Below are positions 22,500-34,925 of a stretch of 64,000 bases of DNA, one piece after another. The DNA comes from Carettochelys insculpta (Eukaryota > Chordata > Testudines > Carettochelyidae): assembly GCF_033958435.1 (NCBI RefSeq), contig NC_134138.1:8630001-8694000 (forward strand). The letters run 5' to 3'. The position numbers and the translations under genes are program-made. The notes below the pieces were generated by a model. The model was given only the letters and a program-made list of their open reading frames with translations. It ran no database searches and was not told where the DNA came from. Within the stretch, counting starts at the first letter, position 1. Each line of letters begins with the position of its first letter.

Positions 22500-22675
22500 C
22501 TTTGTTACCATCTGGGGCGGAATAAATTTTGTTATATGCATCAAGGCATGTGTGGTGGTGCACCACCCGCAGAAACACATGTTGCCAGATGTGGCACCGA
22601 CTCAGCTGGGTGACACCTAATTCTGTCCTGGGTGGCTGCCAAGTGTTCAACTTCCAGGGAACACTCTTTGAGACC
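22500..22675 (+). mobile_element. hAT-like MITE
   Basis: Has GGCGGAATAAATTTTGTTAT, GGTGGTGCACCACCCGCAGA and the right end TTCCAGGGAACACTC. The left terminal repeat is lost. Confidence 0.75.
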
Positions 22676-23574
22676 CCTATTCCTAGGCTGTCAAGCTGCC
22701 ACAACCCAGCATCCAGCTACAACAACCCTAGTGTTTTTTTTTTGTGCCAGGCACTGAGTACCAGCACCTCTGGCTGGTGCATAAAGGTGGGGAGCCAGCC
22801 GAGTACCAGCTCCTATTTTTTTGACAGAGGAGCCAAGTAAACCTCAGCGAAGCCTCACACAATTTTTGGAAAGCTTCCACAGGTTATTTAGTTCTGCTGT
22901 CTCTTTTTCAAGACAGCACTGTACAATTACCAGCCTCCCTCACCATTGGCTGCTAGCCACCCCAGACCATTGAAAAGAAGCTTTTCCCCAGAGTAGGATG
23001 GGTCAGAGGAAGGGAGGGGAGACACTGCTGCAGCCAACCCTGGGCTCCTCTGGCCAGGCAGGGGGAGCTCGGAGCTTCTCCAGGTAGGGAGGGACTCATG
23101 GTTCTGGCCAAGGGAGCGTGGAAAGGGATGTATCCATGTAGGGAAGTTGGAGGAGGGGGGGCTACACTCCTCCAAAGGGGGGGGTGGGTTCACATATGAC
23201 CCACATACCCACGCATGTTTAATCTCCCCTCCTCCCCTCCCATGGCATCTCTTGTCATTTTGCTGTGAGCGTCACAGGTGATGGTGAATAGTCACAGAGC
23301 GGTAGTCATGTCAGTCTGTATCTTTGCAGAACCAAAAAGTACCCCTGTCGCTCCCCGCCCTCCGTGCCCTGGGTAATTTAACCCCCACCCAGCACAGGGG
23401 GTCCAGATGCCATGCTTGGTAGTGCAGGGGGGCTAGAACAATCTGGATCGCTTGTTACAATAGACACAAGCCACCGCTGTGCATTTTAATGCAGTTGAGC
23501 ATGAAGGACAGCGAGGAACAGCGAATGCCGGCCGCACCTACAGGAGCGGGTTCTGCCCTAGGGGGAAAAACGAC
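22676..23574. other. Intergenic with repeat scraps
   Basis: Contains a T-run with GTACCAGCACCTC-like motif (about 22735-22850) and GTAGTCATGTCAGTCTGTAT at 23300-23320, a scrap of the GTTAGTCTGTAT repeat family. 23371-23402 is the inverted match of about 21935-21966. No gene. Confidence 0.5.
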
Positions 23575-23790
23575 TCTGAAAAAACTTGGGGGTTGTGGTG
23601 GATAGTCAGCTAAACACGAGCTCCCAGGGTGAGCTAATGCCATCCTCGGAGGCCTAAATTGGTAGGAGCAGAGAGGTGACTTGAGCTCTGTGTTTGGCAC
23701 CGGTCTGACTGCTGCTGGGCTCCTGCGTCCAGTTCTGACACCTCCAATTCCAGAAGGATGATGATGAATTGGAGGTGGGGAAAGGAAGGG
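23575..23790 (+). mobile_element. Degraded CR1 internal fragment
   Basis: ACTTGGGGGTTGTGGTGGAT, GTTCTGACACCTCCAATTCC and AAGGATGATGATGAATTGG follow the order of the CR1 ORF2 C-terminal region. Confidence 0.65.
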
Positions 23791-24767
23791 TAGGGTGCAT
23801 GGAGAGCTCCTTTTAATTGTCGAATACCTACCACTTAGGCAGACTCATTCGCCAGCAGATCTCACAGCGCTGTGGAAGAGCAGGGCAGCTGTGGGCCGTG
23901 ACTCAGGGTCATTGGCAGAGCTGGGGAGTAGCAGAGAGATGTCCTCAGGATGCGGGTGGGCTAGCAGAGCATGGGAAAGGGAAGCCCAGGGCTCAGAGAG
24001 TGGGGCAAGTAAGGGCAGAGCTGGGAAAACAGCAGGGACAGCAGGCCAGGACTGAGGTGAGCTGGCAGAGCCGTGGGGACCTAGGAGCAGAACATCATAG
24101 CAGCAGCTGAGCCAGGGCCGGAGCACGGCCGCACACTGCGGGGGAACACAGCCGTGGAATACCTGGGTAGGTTTGCCGCTCAGGGCTGAAGTGCTCTGAG
24201 GAGCGGTGCGGGGGCGAGGCCACCCACGCTGTGCCTGGCTCATGCTGCTGTTATTAATCACACACATTCACAAGCACTAGAGTCCCTGGAAACTCGGTGA
24301 GAGGCAGAGAATGAACCAGAGAACTCGCCTCTGATTCCAACCGCACAGGGGCAATCGGGACCAGCAAATTTGAGATGCAACGAGCCCTAATAGGGCACAT
24401 CCTGACCCACACCCAGCGATCCCTATAGCTTCCCCCAAATGCAATTACACACAGCTTAGAGCCATATCGGAAGCCAGTGGGAGTCTCTGCACTGGGAGGG
24501 TGATTGAGCCAGCTCTCAAGTTGTCTGGATAGATCCTTCCCTTGGTAGACTATTGCACAGCCTGCCTGTTAGAATAGATGCCTTAAGAGCCTCTTACAAT
24601 TTTCCTTGCTTGATGTTACCCCACTGAATAGCTCCCCATCTCCCACAGCACTCTCCCGGATGCTGGGTGTTTAGAGAGTATTAATTCCAAGGCCTCCCCC
24701 ATTACTATCTGCTGCAATCCTCTGTATGAGGTGCAACCACAGAAATTCTCCCTGCAGCGGGAGGGAG
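23791..24767. other. Intergenic, no gene recognised
   Basis: Overlapping GC-rich frames on both strands at 23795-24267 lack motifs. Confidence 0.5.
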
Positions 24768-24960
24768 CAGTGTTCCCTCTATTTTTTTTCCTTCCGTCCA
24801 TGTGTGGAATAAATTTTGCTACATGCACTGGGCATGTAGTGATGCGCACCACCAATAGAAACACATGCCACCAACAGTGGGGAGCTGTGGGCCCTTTTCC
24901 GATCAGCTGAGCTGCATTGGATTGTCTCAATCTAACGGGTAGGGTAGTCAGCTCCAAAAC
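24768..24960 (+). mobile_element. hAT-like MITE with clear left end
   Basis: Starts CAGTGTTCCCTCTATTTTTT and contains TGTGGAATAAATTTTGCTAC, GATGCGCACCACCAATAGAA and GATCAGCTGAGCTGC. The right end is diverged. Confidence 0.82.
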
Positions 24961-25269
24961 AAATGGCTATGAAATAAGGGATGGACGAGCCTCTCGGTCA
25001 AATGAATGAATTAATAATAAATGAACGATCGGAAAAGGCCAAGCATGCTCCTCTTCTGTCTGACATTTCACTTCATAGAAAGGGTGTTGATGGAGATCAC
25101 CATTTAAATCCTCTCACGTAGTGGATGTCCAAAGAGAGATATGCTGAGAGACATACAGATAGAGCTGTGTAACGACCTAGTGACAGTTTCCTTGCAATTC
25201 TGGAAAATACAAACAAGTGTTTGGGGTGAAACCAAAATGACTTTTATTTTTGTAATATCTAGCTGATTG

Positions 25270-25445
25270 TCAAGTTGGAGCAGTCATTAGCCCTGTAAAC
25301 CCAGCGTTGTGACCTCAGCCTCTGAGGGGGGTCTGTGACAGGTTAAATTTAAAAAAAAAAAATCCATGCAGGATGGTGATAAGTCCTGCTGTGAGTGCAG
25401 GGGGCTGGACTTGATGCTCTTCCAGCTCTATGAGATTGGCATGTA
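25270..25445 (+). mobile_element. tRNA-SINE with CR1-like tail
   Basis: A tRNA-like head (CAGTCATTAGCCCTGTAAAC, then GCGTTGTGACCTCAGCC) is followed by an A-run at 25350-25361 and by GCAGGGGGCTGGACTTGATG then CTCTTCCAGCTCTATGAGA, a CR1-type 3' tail. The same layout is at 36750-36965. SINEs sharing the CR1 tail are established for cryptodiran turtles. Confidence 0.75.
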
Positions 25446-25659
25446 TCCCTCTGTGTTTCAAATTAATCTTTGTTTGATCTCAAACAAGGCATTTGGGTTT
25501 GACTTGGAGCTTCTTTAACACTTTACATTTAAGCACTCACTCTCCAGACTGTCACCTTGTGATGGTGAGTAGGCTTGTGTGTCCCATTGAACCCAAGAGT
25601 GATGCTGGAAGGTGTCTCATACTTCCAGCAGGATCACACACGCTGGCATTGTCTTTCAT

Positions 25660-25790
25660 CAACAACTTCATGAGTCTGTTCTTGTATGGCTATGGTTTCA
25701 AGAAGTGGGTCTGTCCCATGAAAGCTCATCACCTAATAAATTATTTTGTTAGTCTTTAAAGTGCTACTTGACTGCTTTTTTGTTTCAACT
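25660..25790 (+). repeat. Repeat of the CTTTAAAGTGCTAC family
   Basis: GGGTCTGTCCCATGAAAGCT and ATTTTGTTAGTCTTTAAAGT, then TACTTGACTGCTTTTTTG. Same order as 58835-58985. Confidence 0.75.
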
Positions 25791-25794
25791 TCAC

Positions 25795-26195
25795 TGGATG
25801 GATCATGTGGCTCAGAGGTCCGACCAGCACCTCCCAAAACAAATCCGTTTTTCTGAGTTAGAGGAAGGACAGAGGAGCATTGGGGGCCAGCGGAAGTGAT
25901 ATAAGCACATGCAGAAGGCACTCATGAAAAAGCGCAGCATCAGCATTGACACTTGGAAGAACCTTGCCCAGGACCGTGCCCAGTGGAGAGCGGTAATCTG
26001 TGAGGAGCTGACGCAATTTGAGAGGTCCCACTGCCCCGCAGATGGGGAGAGGTGGAGAAGAAGGAAATAGCAGCAAAAACTGCTGTATGCCCCTCCAACA
26101 GCTACTACCACCTGCTTCTTCTGTGATAAGACCTGCAGCTCCAGAAGCAGGCTGGTCAGCCATCAATGAACTCACAAATAGGGGGGTGACATAAA
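25795..26195 (+). pseudogene. Second LINE lineage, ORF C-terminal fragment
   Basis: In one frame with stops it reads pieces such as SISIDTWKNLAQDRAQWRAV followed by CFFCDKTCSSRSRLVSH, a C-x2-C ... H zinc-finger-like end. Layout matches the C-terminal part of the LINE at 13.3-16.5 kb, but the sequence is clearly different (a separate subfamily). It lies immediately after the repeat at 25660-25790. No RT domain remains and several stops are present. Confidence 0.75.
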
Positions 26196-26547
26196 GACAT
26201 CCTACTCGTTATCGAGTGACCGCCAAGAGAGAGGCGTTTAAATAAAATTGAATTAAAGAACATTTCAAAATGAAAATTCATTGAGCATTGACAAATAGGA
26301 CTGTTTTGTTTTTAAAATGTGAAATCAAACAATTCAGATTACATAAGATTTTTCTTCAGGTTTATCTTTCTGCAACTTAGCCATTTGGTGAAATCAACAT
26401 GAATTTATGAATGCGTCCATTTCACAGAATCAGGCTTTTTTGCCAAAAAATCTTCATGCTGTATAATTTCACCCAGCTGTACATACAAATGGATTGGCTC
26501 CAGATGAAATAAACACAAAAGCCAGGGGATGGTCCTTGAAGTGCACC
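26196..26547. other. AT-rich spacer
   Basis: No gene or bounded repeat recognised. Confidence 0.5.
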
Positions 26548-26989
26548 TGTGATGGGGTGTTGTGATGGAGTCGGGGGAGTGCATGTGTGAGACTCAGGCT
26601 GGATGTGTGTGAGACAGGCAGAGCAGCTCCCAGTGGTAAGGATGACCCCTGGGGCTGTAACCTAGGCTGGCAGGTAACACCTCTGCCCTGAACAAAGAGG
26701 AGGGAGGAGCCGAGCGGGGGTTTGAATCAAGGCGGCAGTTGGAAGCTGGGGGGAGAGGGAGCTGGAAGGAGCCAGCCTGGGGACAGGGGAAGCTACACCC
26801 CAGAGGGGCACCCCTCGAGCTCCTCTCCCCAGGATGGGTTGGAATGACTGTCTCTGATTGCTGCACTGACTCTTCTGTGAGAAACTGGGCCTCTGTCGCC
26901 TAATAAACTTCCTGTTCTACCTGCTGAGTGAGAGTCACTCCTGCCTGTGGACAGGGTGAAGTGCTTGGGGACCCCTGAACCCCATCACA
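26548..26989 (+). mobile_element. LTR-like segment (solo LTR candidate)
   Basis: It begins TGTGATGGGGT and ends ACCCCATCACA-like, giving TG...CA inverted ends. CTGTCGCCTAATAAACTTCC, with AATAAA, lies near the 3' end, as in an LTR polyadenylation region. Flanking 5 bp do not match clearly. No internal retroviral genes are seen, so a solo LTR is the simplest reading. Confidence 0.6.
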
Positions 26990-29339
26990 GGCATCTACCC
27001 CCTCCTACCATGGCTACTGAAAGCATGTCTCTCCACCTAGGCAGACAGAGAAGCACTAGCAGGGACTGAGCTAATAAGCTCTAATAGTGGTATGAACATT
27101 GTGACATGGGCAGAATTGCTGGCCAGACTGCTGAGATCAAAGCACCTGCCCCTGGGGGGCCGAGCTCGCATGGCTAGCCTGAGTGGCCCATGCTACATCA
27201 CCCACACGACAGTTTTTAGCATGGTAGCTCCACATGTGCCCATCTACCTGGGCTGGGAGGCACGCTCCTAGATGCAGTGTAGACAGAGCTGAACTGTTTA
27301 ACAAGGAGGCTATGGAGAGGTTAACAGGAGGCTGGCTGGCTCCTCATCGGGGGTTAATCCCTGGGACAGCAGCAGCTGAGGATAAGAGAGCTGCAGATCA
27401 AAGAAGAAGGCTTCTGGCAGAGAGATTGAGGGTCTGGAACCCGAAGTGTATGGGCCTGGTTTCTCCGAGCACCTCCAGGAAAGAATAGTAAAACCCCTTG
27501 GAGAAAAGGGGCCTGGGATTGTTGGCTCTTCACTACAGTCACTGGAGACTGATTGCTCCAGAAAAGGAGACATTATGAGCAACTTGGCTGAAAGGCTGGA
27601 ATCACAAGAAGAAGATACCCAGCACAGGGCCAAACGACTCTTGGAGACGTGGTGGATGCTGAGCTAGAGTTGCCACAATGCCGTATACAGCCGCGACAAG
27701 GATCTATCTGGCAAAGGCACCTCCAGACAGCACCATCCTGGGATCTTTGGACATAGCTTCTGACCCGGTGCTGAAGGTACCCCAGGGTAACTGGCTCTGA
27801 CCACAGAGGTTCTTCATGGCCTTTGAAGGGTCAAGCAGGCCTCAGAGTTTATAGCCATGTGGCCATACCCTGGCCCTATGCTGCCCAGGAACAAGTCTCA
27901 GATTCTGAGACTGATGATCTCCTGAGGTCTCTTCTGACTCGATGAGCCTCTGCTACTTTGCAGCACTGCCAAGGAAAGCAAGAGTAGAAAAACGAAGAAC
28001 CCTTTTCAACCTTCCCCTGTACCGTGTGCTGCTGTTTCTGGTTTCTTCATGTTTAGAATGACGGTTCCACGTTACACGCAAGATGCCTTGCCGCAAACGC
28101 CTGTGTGAGGACACAGATGACTCAATCACAAGTCTCCCGCTCAAAGGGGCGGAGAGCTACCATCCATAAATGGTATCAGACTCTGTGAGAGGCTGACAAA
28201 AGAAGCGTTACACCAGTTGGCAGAGAAACACACACAAGGAGAAATGACACACTGTAGCTAAATCTGAGATTTCAAAGGCTGGAGCCTCAGCCATTTGCTC
28301 TTTAAAATACTGGAACAGGCCAGCTGCCAGCTGAAAAGCCTTTGTAATGAGATTATGAAGAAGATTGGAATGAGACATCAGTTCCAATTAAATGGACCCA
28401 GCCAGGTTCCGTCCTAGCAAACTTGGAACCTGGACTTTATGCCATCAAAGAGAAGCCAGAGAAACGCAGCCTATGTACAGAGATGAATTATTCCTCAACT
28501 GATAGATGTTATTAGTCTTTGAACACTCTTAAAATATTTTATTCCCAACTGACAATCAAACAAAGCACAACTCTTTCATTCCTCATGTGGTATAAAAAGA
28601 GGTGGTAGATAACTCAGGTTTGGTAAGGGGTTCTGATGTCTTTTACTAGATCTTTGGGAAGCTGGCAGGAGTGCCAGAGTTTTTGGTTCTTTGGCAATTT
28701 TGAAAAGTCACACCAAAAAAAAAATAAATTGGCTTCAGCCCAAAATGAATTTTTGGAGTATTTTGGCAAATTGGAAAGTGGGGGTACAATTAAATTTGGA
28801 TCAATGAAATATTTTGTTTTGACTATACCAGTACGTGCTTCTGTCTTGGCTATTGTCTGAATTTTGAAAAACTCAAGGTCTTTTTGAAACTAAAAGTTGT
28901 TTGAAGTTTAAAGCATGTTTTTAATCTGGGTTTTTGTTCCCCATGATGAACAAGGGGGGCGATAGAAACATATTGGTGTTACCGAATTTATGTTTCTCAC
29001 TGGGGATTGGTCATCCCACAACATGCTGGCATGACTTAGTGTTATAGGAAAGCTAGTCTGATACAAGGCAGCCTAAGTGAGTGGTGTAATGTGCTGGTTT
29101 AAGGGTCTTTGGTGATGTGAGTTTGAGTCCTACAACTACCAGGTTCTTTCAGACTTGCTGCCCTAATGAATAAGGTGTTGGCCTCTGGGTATTGTGGGTT
29201 TAAGTCACATTTGGGGTGCTTGCGTTCCCTTTTCAGGGTAGGTAGGAATGGTGTCCCTAGACTGTGTGTGTCAGAGCTGGAAATGGATGCCAGAAGAGGG
29301 GTGACTGTTACGATTATCTGTTCTGTTCACTCCCTCTGG
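26990..29339. other. Intergenic, no gene recognised
   Basis: No conserved frame, splice-flanked exon or RNA gene recognised. 29060-29160 has weak tRNA-like phrases (GAGTTTGAGTCCTACAAC) that may be an old SINE. Confidence 0.5.
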
Positions 29340-29430
29340 GGCATCAGCCAGTGGCATCCTCTGGAAGACAAGATACTGTATCACGTGGGCCTTTGGTCTG
29401 ACCCAGTGTGACCATTCTTACGTGTGCAAA
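29225..29430 (-). repeat. Interspersed repeat (GGTCTGACCCAGTGTGACC type)
   Basis: The end GGCCTTTGGTCTGACCCAGT then GACCATTCTTA is the inverse of the start of the repeat at 6183-6480. Confidence 0.7.
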
Positions 29431-29474
29431 CAGTTAATAAAAAGAGTGCCCTCTACCTTAGGAGTGTTCAGAAG

Positions 29475-30120
29475 TCAGCATCTTTTAGGGCACATGTAAT
29501 AGGGTTGTTGCTCCAGTCAGGTACATAAGGGATTAAAACAGCCCTGGGAGAGAGCTGCGAGCCAGTCAGGGCTCAGCTAGGGCCCATAAGAAGGGATCCT
29601 GGACAGGGGGAGAGTGACCTAGCTGCCTAGTAGCAGGGGTGTCTCGAGCAGGGTGGTACTGGGGAAAGGTAAGGTGAGACATGGGTGCTCTGGCTTGAGT
29701 AAACTCCAGGCTGAGGCTCAGCAGCAGAGGTCCATGGAGGTACTAGGTCTGGAGAGAGGTAGCATGGCCAGGAATGCACAGCAGCTCTAATCCATCTTGA
29801 CAGTGATGAAGTGGCCAGTCCAGACTGCAGCTTGCCCTGAGGAAAGGGCCTGAAAAGCAGTGGGTCACTGAGGCAAGTGGTGGTTTGGGGGCAATGGGTT
29901 CCCCAGGAATGGGAGACCCTAGATTGTGGGTGCAGCTGTGGGGTGGTACCCAGGGAACAGACAGCATGGTCTGGATAGGATGAGTGGCCTGATGTGATGG
30001 AGAGCTGGGAAAAGGAGAGATAAATAGGTGAGACACCATACAGAAGAGGGCGCTCTGGAGCAGGAAGTTCCTATATTGACCAGCAGGAGGCGCCACAACA
30101 GTGGGCAAACCTGTCAGTGT
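29475..30120 (+). repeat. Possible LTR-type or leader repeat
   Basis: Purine-rich, with AAGGGATTAAAACAGCCCTGG, then AGCCAGTCAGGGCTCAGC. The style resembles turtle LTR or leader sequence, but I cannot define ends. Confidence 0.3.
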
Positions 30121-31619
30121 GAAAAATCAGGATGGGGGGTGGGGCAACAGGGGGCTATTTAAGACAAAGCCCCAAATATCAGGTTTGTATCTACAAAATC
30201 AGGACATCTGGTCACCTTTGTAGCTTTGATAAAGTTGTTATGTGCTGCTAGTGACGACCTGCATGCAGCTTTTAACACTTGGTGCCACTGCTGACAGGCT
30301 GAGCAGAGAGGCTGGGGATTGCATAGGTCTTGGAGAACAAACTCCCCCTCTTGATAGCACTGTAAAGAAACACAGGCCGCCAGGCTGTAGCTTTGGCACT
30401 TTTCCTACGCACCAACTTTTTCGAAAATGTCAAAGACAGCAGACACACAAGCTCTTTTTCTAGGTCTCGGGAATTTTTCTCTCTCATTACACTGTGTGGG
30501 ACTCTCGTTTGCTTAGGAAACTTTTAGTGTCTCCATTCTGCTACTTTTCTTTTCTTTTCTACCTCATTAAGGTCACGGAACTCCTGCTTCAGCAAAGCCA
30601 CACACATTTTTATAAAGGTTGCCTAGCAGGAGGGTTACTTCTCCCCTCATCATTCAGACACCAGCGTGAGGCAATTATCAGAAGTGGATGCTCAAGAAAT
30701 TATACAAGCAGCTATTTGCCTCCAAATCATGCAATAGCTAAAATCTTAGGTTCTGGCAGATAGAGAATTACGTTGGCAGACCAGATCTTTCATGACAGCT
30801 CAATGTGTTAAAGAAAGAATGTTTATGGGCAGCTGCACATCAACTTCTTTTAACAAAGGTACCATATTTTACAGTCCTGTAATGAAACTTAGTGTATAAG
30901 TCCAGCAGTATCTTCCCAAATCGGATAACATCCCAGAATTCCTCAGTGCCTTGCTAAACCCACAATGCACTGTCTGTTTTCCACGATAAATATAAAATTG
31001 GTATTTTGTCTCTCCATCCAGCTTCTGGTGGTCAAACATGTGAGTGGAGCTTTCGGCTGTGCAACCTGTATGTGGCCTCTTTCTCGAAAGAGCGGCTCCC
31101 AATGAAATTCCTAAGTATGAATTTCAGGGCTTTCCTTTATGAGGACAAACACCTGAGTGAAGGAGGGGATGAGAACATAGCATCTGCTGAGCCAGAATGA
31201 ACAGAGGAAGCAGAGGGCGTACATTTGTGTGATAGAAAAAGAATCAAAAGAACAAAACAAAAAAAGCAGCAGTCATTTGGGATAAACCATGCACCTGTCC
31301 CTTACTAAAGTGGCTTGAGTGAGCATCCCAAAGAAGTTGTCCATGGGGCGTTCAAATATTTTTCCCACACAAACTATCTTTGGGTGGAGAAATGGGGGGT
31401 TGCGGGGGTTAGAGGGGTAAAATGTTCCCAAACTCTTCCAAGTTTTGCAGTCCCACAAACGATCTGATCTTTACAAAGCTACAGTCCTTTGGGAGTTGAA
31501 ACAAAAATTACTGAGTAGAAAATTATGAGGAAAAAATGTTAGTGTTGTTGGAATCCGCAGCAATAGGTGTGAAACTGCCTGGAGTGGTTCAGAAATGGGA
31601 CTCGGTGTGAGGACAGCAA
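30121..31619. other. Intergenic, no gene recognised
   Basis: AT-rich, no bounded repeat and no supportable coding sequence. Confidence 0.5.
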
Positions 31620-31702
31620 CGAAGGGTCCTGTGGCACCTTATAGACTAACAGAAAAGTTTTGAGCATGAGCTTTCGTGAGCACAGACTCACTTCATCAGA
31701 GT
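31620..31702 (-). repeat. Half unit of the GTGCCACAGGAC family
   Basis: GTCCTGTGGCACCTTATAG, GACTAACAGAAAAGTTTTGA and CAGACTCACTTCATCAGA. It is the same half as 58504-58556, here without the inverted partner. Confidence 0.75.
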
Positions 31703-32169
31703 GAGGACAGACTGTTATAACCCATGACACAAATCCTGGGTTGTGAGTTCTGCAATTAGCTTTCACCAAGCACAGAGCAAGTATGAACCCTTCGGAGTTT
31801 CTATCAGCCTCGACAGTTCTCTTGAGTCGGCCAATCTATTTCGCCACCCAGGCAAGCCTGTTGTTTCATAGATGGTCCCTTACGCCAGAACTCATAACAA
31901 TATTCAGGTTATGCCGGGTCTCAAAGGTCAGGCAAGTGATATCTCAGATGTCACCCCCCACCCCCCGCCAGGTGAGTGGTATATCAGATCTCTCACCAAG
32001 GACAATGTTTGTATTCAGTCCTTTAATAAACTAGCTAAAGAATTACTAGCTAAGGAAAAGCAGTGAGAGTTATTTACAAGGTTAAAGCAGGTCAAGATAA
32101 GCACACAGCTGTCTCCACTAGGATCAAGAGAGCAGGATGGTTCTCCTGTGTTGTGGGAATAAGCTAAAG
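31703..32169. other. Intergenic, nothing recognised
   Basis: No gene. A C-run lies at 31950-31969. Confidence 0.5.
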
Positions 32170-32490
32170 CCATAGGCTAAAGCTACCCTAGAAGCATCTG
32201 TAGACAGAATTTTCTGTCAGAGGAGATTTTCCAGCAAAACATCTGTGGACAGAGAGTGGCCATACTCTAAAGCAGATCGAAAGAGTGATCTGCTCTGTCA
32301 ACAGAGCAGCTGGACTGCCCAGCCAACCAGAAGCACAACAGACAGAGCTGCCCAGTGGGAGAGGCAGACGGTTGGCAGCGGAAGTGCTGTGTTTTGTCGA
32401 CAGCCTGTCATCTAACTGCATTTTGTGTGTGGATGTGCAGCGACTTTCGTTGCAAAAACTTTCTACTGTAGCTGTAGCCTGAGGTCCCAA
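32170..32490 (+). mobile_element. TGTCGACA-rich non-autonomous element
   Basis: Repeated CTGTNGACAGA-like motifs, CAGCTGGACTGCCCAGCC, and an end CTACTGTAGCTGTAGCCTGA similar to the end of 9541-9806. A DNA-transposon derivative is likely from the shared ends. Confidence 0.65.
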
Positions 32491-33293
32491 AAGGTTCCGA
32501 AAGGTTCCAAGATAGGAGCTGCTGTAACATGCACCTCGGCGGGTACGTCTACACTGCAGTTAGACACCTACAGCAGGCTAGAGCCAGCTGAGTTGGGTTC
32601 CAGGGGCTGTTTTACTGCTGAGTAGACTTCTGGGTTTGGGCTGCTGGCTGGGCTTTGGGTCTCTCCCATCCAGCAAGGTCCTTGAGTCCGGGCTTGGAAT
32701 GCAACAGCCCTGCAGACAGAGTCCCATGTGCCTGAGTCAGCTGGCATGGGCCAGCCACAGGTGACAGACTCACCTTTGGTTTCGATTGGTTTCAAAAATA
32801 CCAGCATTTACATTAATGAATCTGTCCTTCCTCTCTGGTGAATTACACCATTACAAAAAAGCTTTTAAATGCAAACACTCAATACAGCTTCACAGCCTGG
32901 GTAACAGGTGTTGTAAATGAGATGAGATCAATAGATGCCACATCCTCCAAACATTTCATCAAATCTAAACCCTCAACACTTTCTGATTAACTTAGCACCT
33001 ATCTTAATAATGTTAACACACAGGGAATCCAGGCTGGCTTCCAGCGGTGCATGTTTCAGTGTTCATTGTGGCCCAGGGGCCTTGATGCGAGCCGGCACCT
33101 TGTCTGCCAGACTCAGAATAGAGCTCAGAATTTAAGAAGAATGAGGAGAAATAACGAGGAGCGTTGACTGGGCGCTAGTAGTCTCTCAATGTATAAATGG
33201 ATTCTGCTACTGAACAATGGTGAGTCATGCGCAGGGATTGCAACAACTGCTAGGTTTGATGATGGGAAGAAATCTTTCTTTTGGGTAAAAATG
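32491..33293. other. Intergenic, nothing recognised
   Basis: No gene or bounded repeat. Confidence 0.5.
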
Positions 33294-33490
33294 AGAAGTT
33301 CTGTGGCACCTTATAGACTAACAGATTTTTTGGAGCATAAGTTTTCATGGGCAAAGACCTGCTTTATCAGATACAAAAAGTGGGTCTTTACCCACGAAAG
33401 CTTGTGCTCCAAACATTTGTTAGTCGAAAGGGTGCCACAGGACTTCTCATTGTTTTTGTGCATACAGACTAGCACAGCTACCTCCTTGGT
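33294..33490. repeat. Head-to-head foldback of the GTGCCACAGGAC family
   Basis: The left half (GTTCTGTGGCACCTTATAG ... GCTTTATCAGAT) and right half (GGGTCTTTACCCACGAAAGC ... GGTGCCACAGGACTTCTC) are inverted copies meeting at about 33376. The right half continues to GCATACAGACTAGCACAGCT. Confidence 0.85.
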
Positions 33491-33597
33491 ACTGGGTCAT
33501 TTCCACCTTGCTGAATAGACCTTGTCAGCTCTGGCCCTCCCTCTTTCTGGGACCCTACTCTTTAAATACCCCTCTGAAACCACCCCCCCACTCATGC

Positions 33598-33725
33598 ATC
33601 TGATGAAGCAGGTATTTGCCCATGAAAGCTTATGCTCCAAAATATCTGTTAGTCTATAAGGTGCCACAAGACTTTTTGTTGTTCTCGAAGCTACAGACTA
33701 ACACGGCCACCTCCCTGATACAGCA
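33598..33725 (+). repeat. GTGCCACAGGAC family, single half
   Basis: TCTGATGAAGCAGGTATTTG, CTATAAGGTGCCACAAGAC and CAGACTAACACGGCCACC in + orientation, about 110 bp after the foldback above. Confidence 0.75.
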
Positions 33726-34756
33726 ACCTCCTGATAGTTCTTCTGTGTAAATTGGCAGGGAATTTGAGGGACTGATGGGATAGCAAGGAGGTGGACATTC
33801 TCCTGAAACCCTTAGCAAAGACTGCCCACTAGGATCCAGTGGGCATGATGTGTCCCCTGTGTTGTACGATTGAAGGCTGTGTGAAGACTTTGAGTATCTC
33901 ATCACATCATCCCTTTTCTTCTATGTGCCTCAGGAAAACCTAATGATGCTGCAGATTATTTTTCTTTAAAGCCCTGGGACAGACTCCAGCAGCCCAGCAG
34001 GAAAGAACCAGAAAGAGAAGAACAACAAAGGAAGACAGCAGAGCTGCTTAAGTGGGATAATTTTAGCTGCTCCAAATGACACAGGCAATGTGCAAACATA
34101 TTGGCAAGGAAAGAGACGAGAGCAGGAAAAGGGAGGGAAAGCTGCTCTGCACGCCGGACGGACCAAATATGGAGCGAAAGCGTTGTTTCGTCATGACTCG
34201 AACCAGACAGCGAGCTGCTGCTGGCAGGAGTAGTTCTGCTGACTTCTCCAGGGAGTTTCACCCTCTTGAATTGAGTCTGAATGTGACCCTGGCCACATCC
34301 TGTGCAGAATCCTGCACTGTGACAGGCTCCAGGACACTCTGTCGCAGCTCAGTCTGACGTCAGGTACCATGGCATACCTTGGCAGGCTGAGTCATGGAAT
34401 GCCCTAGCATCCTGCACCCTGAGCCATGGCAGGACCCTGTGTTCCGCACCTGGGTATGTCCTGCCATATAGACCGCAATGCATCCTGGCCTTCTCAACCT
34501 CCTGCACTGTAACATGCCTCAGCACCATGATAGGCTCCAGCGCCCTGTGCTGTTACTCACCCCAGCATCCTGCATACTGACACAATGATGTACCCTGTGC
34601 CATGGCAGGCCCCAGAGCCCCATAAGCTGACACACACCAGCATTCAGCCCCCCACTGCCAGCCCACCGAGGCAGGTTTCGGAAGGAGTATTTAGTGCCAA
34701 TAGAGGAAGGGACACAAGGCCAGAGCTGGTGTGTTTGTGTAGTGAGGGGGCAATGG
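33726..34756. other. Intergenic, no gene recognised
   Basis: 34260-34620 repeats phrases such as CTGCACTGTGACAGGCTCC and CCTGCACTGTAACATGCC at irregular spacing, suggesting an old degenerate tandem array. No gene. Confidence 0.45.
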
Positions 34757-34925
34757 ATGATGGTTGAATCACTAGGTGATGGAATCTCCATCCCTTGAGG
34801 TTTTTAAGTCCTGGCTTGACCAAGCCCTGGCTGGGATGATTTAGCTGGGACTGGTCCTGCTTTGAGCAAGGGGCTGGACTTGATGACCTCCTGAGGTCTC
34901 TTCCAGCCCTAGCGTTCTGTGATGG
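34757..34925 (+). mobile_element. CR1 3' end
   Basis: GATGGAATCTCCATCCCTTG, CTTGATGACCTCCTGAGGTC and TTCCAGCCCTAGCGTTCTG give the CR1 3' end. Confidence 0.88.
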